From: Desulfamplus sp.
GTDB taxonomy: Bacteria > Desulfobacterota > Desulfobacteria > Desulfobacterales > Desulfobacteraceae
NCBI GenBank assembly: GCA_015231705.1
Contig: JADGBC010000004.1
Span: forward strand, 5,087 to 50,623
Length of the DNA stretch: 45,537 nucleotides
Direction of reading: 5' to 3'
Below are positions 43,333 through 45,537 of this stretch, piece after piece (position 1 is the stretch's first letter; each line of letters starts with the position of its first letter). The position numbers were made by a program, and so were the translations under genes. The notes below the pieces were generated by a model. That model saw only the letters and a program-made list of their open reading frames with translations. It was not told the DNA's origin and made no database searches.

Positions 43333-43737
43333 ATGGCTTACAAAATTAACAATAACTGTATTGGATGCGGCACATGTGCCAGGAAGTGCCCTGAAAATGC
43401 CATTGAGGGCGAGATTAAAGTCCGTTTTGAAATTGACCCGTTTATGTGCATCGAGTGTGGCAACTGCTTTGATACCTGTAAAATGGGGGGCATTACAGAT
43501 CCCATTGGGAACACATCTCCTCAAAAAAACAAAAAGCAGAATGAATCTAAATCCAGAATTGACCCTGAAACCTGTGCCGGATGCAAAAACTGCTTCATTA
43601 ACTGCCCTATGGATGCCATAACCATCGTAAAAAGAGGCTTTTTTTCAACTCCTTACTGCCGTATCAACCAGAGTCTCTGTTCTGGCTGTGGTACCTGCAC
43701 CAAAAACTGCATTACAGGTGCCGCGATAGTTGAATGA
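43333..43737 (+). CDS. Polyferredoxin with four 4Fe-4S motifs
   Basis: 134 residues from ATG 43333 (GGAAAAAT upstream; a TTG at 43306 is the alternative). Four CXXCXXCXXXC motifs: CIGCGTCARKCPENAI, CIECGNCFDTCKMGGI, CAGCKNCFINCPMDAI and CSGCGTCTKNCITGAA. In motifs two and four the usual Pro after the last Cys is replaced (K, I). A lysine-rich linker separates the two pairs, suggesting duplication of a 2[4Fe-4S] ferredoxin. Ferredoxin-like genes occur in deltaproteobacterial mad clusters, so a part in iron or electron supply for the mineral is possible (inference). The only clearly plus-strand gene in the right-hand block. Confidence 0.88.
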   Translation: MAYKINNNCIGCGTCARKCPENAIEGEIKVRFEIDPFMCIECGNCFDTCKMGGITDPIGNTSPQKNKKQNESKSRIDPETCAGCKNCFINCPMDAITIVKRGFFSTPYCRINQSLCSGCGTCTKNCITGAAIVE

Positions 43738-43798
43738 TATTCTTGATAGATTCTCAGCACTTGTTCTTTTGTTATGGCTCTGCCTTTAGGCCGTAAAA

Positions 43799-43819
43799 CC
43801 CAGGTGCTTTAGCCTTGGG
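43799..43819 (+). other. IS200/IS605-end-like hairpin
   Basis: CCCAGG-TGCTTTAG-CCTTGGG, followed by AGCAGTCAC, resembles the right-end hairpin of IS200/IS605-type elements (often CCC..CTTTAG..GGGAGTAGTCAC). It lies next to the IscB-like remnant, so both may come from the same lost element or its guide RNA. Confidence 0.45.
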
Positions 43820-43882
43820 AGCAGTCACTTCAGCAGAAGAGTCTTTTTGGTTCCGGCATGTCAGGGTCAGGGAAAATTGTTT

Positions 43883-44137
43883 TTATAATTCCTTTGCTTT
43901 TCTTGGGCTACAAGGCATTAAGGGTTTTCCTCGTAAATTCAAGATGTAAACTTTGACAGATACTCTCAAGTTCTGCCCCTCTTTACATTGAGGTTGATTC
44001 ACTTCGGGATTGTTAGAAAGGGTTTTTAAGCTTTGCTCACCGAGAGTTTCCTCTCTGTTTAAAGGCAAAGCCATAGAGCTGTAAGCTTGTGAAGCACTCA
44101 CAGGTATGTATGTATTTCTCCTATCTAACTTCTGCAT
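43883..44137 (-). pseudogene. Truncated RRXRR/IscB-like N-terminus
   Basis: 84 codons from ATG 44137 (AAAGGAAA upstream). The end reads VSVKVYILNLRGKPLMPC then SPRKAKEL and a stop. This is the start of the RRXRR domain of IscB-type HNH endonucleases (V-L-x-x-x-G-K-P-L-M-P-x-x-x-x-K-A-R-x-L-L). The normal protein would continue for 350-450 residues; the bridge helix, RuvC and HNH parts are absent, and the frame beyond is full of stops. I call it a remnant, although the good ribosome site means a short peptide could still be made. Confidence 0.6.
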
Positions 44138-44172
44138 AAAATTTCCTTTAAGCTCCCTAATCAACTCTTACG

Positions 44173-44562
44173 TTAAACATCACTGTTCAAGCCACTGAAC
44201 TTGTTCAGTGGTAGTTGACTACTCTTTTTCTTCTTGATCCTGTTGAGTCCCCAGCTCAATCCTGCTGCACCCCCTACAACCCCTGCGATTTTGGTCACAA
44301 CTCCAGCCACTACAACTTCTGCCGCACTTGCAGCAACGGCTATGGCCGCCACCCCCCCTAAAAGGCCAAGGCCACCACCTATAAGAACTTTGCTGCCGAC
44401 CTGCATAACATCAGTAAAACCCACTCTCGGCTCATCCCAGATAGTTTCGTCATACTCATAATCATCATATGAATATTCCTTGGGGCGCATCTTCTTCAAA
44501 TGCTCTTTTTTTGTATATATATCTTTTTTCCTATCTTCATAGGTTTTCAAATTATCAACCAT
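44173..44562 (-). CDS. Small Gly/Ala-rich membrane protein of the magnetosome block
   Basis: 129 residues. A charged, Tyr/Asp-rich N-terminus (KEYSYDDYEYDETIWDEP), then a hydrophobic region of about 60 residues (VLIGGGLGLLGGVAAIAVAA, VVVAGVVTKIAGVVGGAAGL) that could form a two-helix hairpin, then a Lys-rich tail. The GGGLGLLGG core is reminiscent of the Leu-Gly repeats of magnetosome proteins such as MamD, MamG and Mms6, but this is only a resemblance. Strong ribosome site CCGGAGGTGACTTAA before ATG 44562; it overlaps the previous gene by eight bases, so the two are coupled. Confidence 0.78.
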   Translation of the reverse strand: MVDNLKTYEDRKKDIYTKKEHLKKMRPKEYSYDDYEYDETIWDEPRVGFTDVMQVGSKVLIGGGLGLLGGVAAIAVAASAAEVVVAGVVTKIAGVVGGAAGLSWGLNRIKKKKSSQLPLNKFSGLNSDV

Positions 44563-44965
44563 TTAAGTCACCTCCGGTTAAATTCAAAGGAAAATAAAAG
44601 TGTTTTCTCTTTTTGTTATTTTTTTTAGAGTGCTTTCCTGAATCTTTTTTTGTTTCCCGGAAAACATTGATTCCCGCTCCCGCGACTGAGCCTCCTGCTC
44701 CGGCAGTGACTTTGACTGCCGCAACATGTCCGAACAGAGCCTTGATAGCAACAGCAGGAATTATACACATACTCCCGCAGACAGCTACCAGTCCGACTCC
44801 GGCTCCCATTGCGGCGGTTTTTCCATACTTGATCAGAGAGTGGGTGTAATGGGGACAATCTTCATCATACTTTCCTGATGCCATTTTTCGCATATGTACT
44901 TTACATAGTTCAGGGCTGTATCCCTTAATCTCACATGAATCACATTTTGATTTTATAATAGTCAT
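44555..44965 (-). CDS. Small Cys-motif membrane protein of the magnetosome block
   Basis: 136 residues. N-terminal cysteine/histidine motif (KCDSCEIKGYSPELCKVHMR, later CPHYTH) that could bind metal, then a hydrophobic Gly/Ala-rich region (AAMGAGVGLVAVCGSMCIIP, AVKVTAGAGGSVAGAGINVF) and a basic tail with KKNNKKRKH. Start ATG 44965 after GAGGTAAT. Together with the overlapping 129-residue gene it forms a pair of similar architecture (soluble head, glycine-rich hairpin, basic tail). Candidate magnetosome membrane proteins; family not recognised. Confidence 0.78.
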   Translation of the reverse strand: MTIIKSKCDSCEIKGYSPELCKVHMRKMASGKYDEDCPHYTHSLIKYGKTAAMGAGVGLVAVCGSMCIIPAVAIKALFGHVAAVKVTAGAGGSVAGAGINVFRETKKDSGKHSKKNNKKRKHFYFPLNLTGGDLNG

Positions 44966-44990
44966 AATTATTACCTCTATCTCTATTATT

Positions 44991-45092
44991 TATGACCTCG
45001 TAAAAAGTCAGTTTACTAAATCTGCGTCTAATAAAACCAAAGAGTTATCACACCAAAAAACGTCGATTTAGGATTTTTTACGAGACCATCAT
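44991..45092. repeat. Dispersed repeat family C, MITE-like, copy 2
   Basis: The left end is TGACCTCGTAAAAAGTCAG and the right end, read on the other strand, TGATGGTCTCGTAAAAAATCC, the same imperfect terminal inverted repeats as at 18303-18421. Core about 60 bases, non-coding. Between the Cys-motif gene and the transporter. Confidence 0.65.
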
Positions 45093-45113
45093 TATTAATT
45101 AATGCATTAACTA

Positions 45114-45537
45114 TCAAGACGGCATATTGAGCAGAAGAATATAAATATTTGAAATAATCAGGAAAATAAAAGCAATGGGAATACCTATTCCTGAAAACTG
45201 CCGAAACGTGAAACTTTGCCTGATTTTCATGCCAGGGCTATTTTTTAAATTGAAATTTTCCACAAGTGTTGTGGCAACTGGCCCTGCCGTGGCTCCGATC
45301 ACCGTGGCAGAAGATCCGGCAAGAACCCCTAAGGATAGTGACCACCATATTATATGATGAGGCGGCATGGTACCGATACCTGCAACTATGGGGAAAAACA
45401 GGGCGGTTGTGGGGCCAGCACTTAAAAAAGCCGTCAAAAAAGCTGCCACCCACATAACTACCATGCAGCACAGCAAGGGTTTACCCATGGAGATTGTCAT
45501 TATAAAACGTGTTATATACATAAGCAGGCCAGATGCT
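45114..45537 (-). CDS. ArsB/NhaD-type ion transporter, C-terminal part only
   Basis: The frame is open to the right edge, so the gene starts outside the window; 140 residues are visible. Several membrane segments, with FLTAFLSAGPTTALFFPIVAG (seen in part) and SLGVLAGSSATVIGATAGPV, patterns of the ArsB/NhaD/SLC13-like ion transporter superfamily (paired hairpins with conserved Gly and Thr). MamN of alphaproteobacterial magnetosome clusters belongs to this superfamily, but the fragment is too short to say whether this is its counterpart. Separated from the next gene by the family C element. Confidence 0.65.
   Translation of the reverse strand, partial: ASGLLMYITRFIMTISMGKPLLCCMVVMWVAAFLTAFLSAGPTTALFFPIVAGIGTMPPHHIIWWSLSLGVLAGSSATVIGATAGPVATTLVENFNLKNSPGMKIRQSFTFRQFSGIGIPIAFIFLIISNIYILLLNMPS

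Overview
The window looks like about 45 kb of chromosome from an AT-rich (visually about 40% GC), anaerobic, sulfate-reducer-like magnetotactic deltaproteobacterium (Desulfobacterota, Desulfobacteraceae-like). The left half carries HdrA/HdrB/HdrC, MvhD and FrhB-type redox genes with sigma-54 signalling, which is typical of sulfate reducers. The right half carries a clear mamK, a second actin-like gene and a long run of coiled-coil genes, which is the make-up of a deltaproteobacterial magnetosome gene cluster (mam/mad type). Species cannot be decided from the sequence; a Desulfamplus-like organism or a multicellular magnetotactic prokaryote would fit.

Layout. 1-987: 3' part of aroC. 988-1384: non-coding control region with a cluster of GTTGCA inverted repeats upstream of a good sigma-54 (-24/-12) promoter candidate. 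1385-20175: one long plus-strand unit: HdrA fused to a GltD/NfnB-type module, MvhD, an FrhB-like flavo-iron-sulfur protein, a giant double HdrA with a complete response-regulator receiver inserted in it, HdrC, a 51-residue secreted peptide, HdrB, a histidine kinase with periplasmic haem-c-like motifs, two receiver-kinase hybrids and a sigma-54 activator. 20366-22419 (minus): uraA and upp. 22712-28109 (plus): priA, a pabA/trpG-type glutaminase and a five-TM protein of unknown function.

28119-45537 (almost all minus): the magnetosome block. In transcription order: a partial ion/anion transporter at the right edge, two small glycine-rich membrane proteins, a short coiled-coil protein, mamK, a small conserved-looking protein, a receiver-like/coiled-coil protein, a toxin-antitoxin pair, two coiled-coil proteins, a HEAT-repeat protein with a very acidic octapeptide repeat, three more coiled-coil proteins, a small unknown, a STAS-domain protein, a second actin (Mad28-like), a degenerate receiver and a MinD/ParA ATPase. 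A polyferredoxin gene lies on the opposite strand, and between it and the membrane genes is an IscB-like remnant. The genes for membrane invagination and mineral formation (mamA/B/E/I/M/O/P/Q) are not in the window. This part appears to be the cytoskeleton and chain-positioning section: two different actins, many rod-like linkers, an acidic repeat scaffold, a MinD-type ATPase and several signalling domains.

Two genome-wide traits stand out. First, at least three families of short dispersed repeats (A about 95 bp, B about 35-70 bp, C about 100-120 bp with inverted ends) sit in gaps on both sides, and one family A copy lies inside the reading frame of the giant HdrA. Second, many otherwise conserved enzymes (PriA, HdrA, HdrB, FrhB-like, PabA) carry in-frame tandem or low-complexity insertions in loops.
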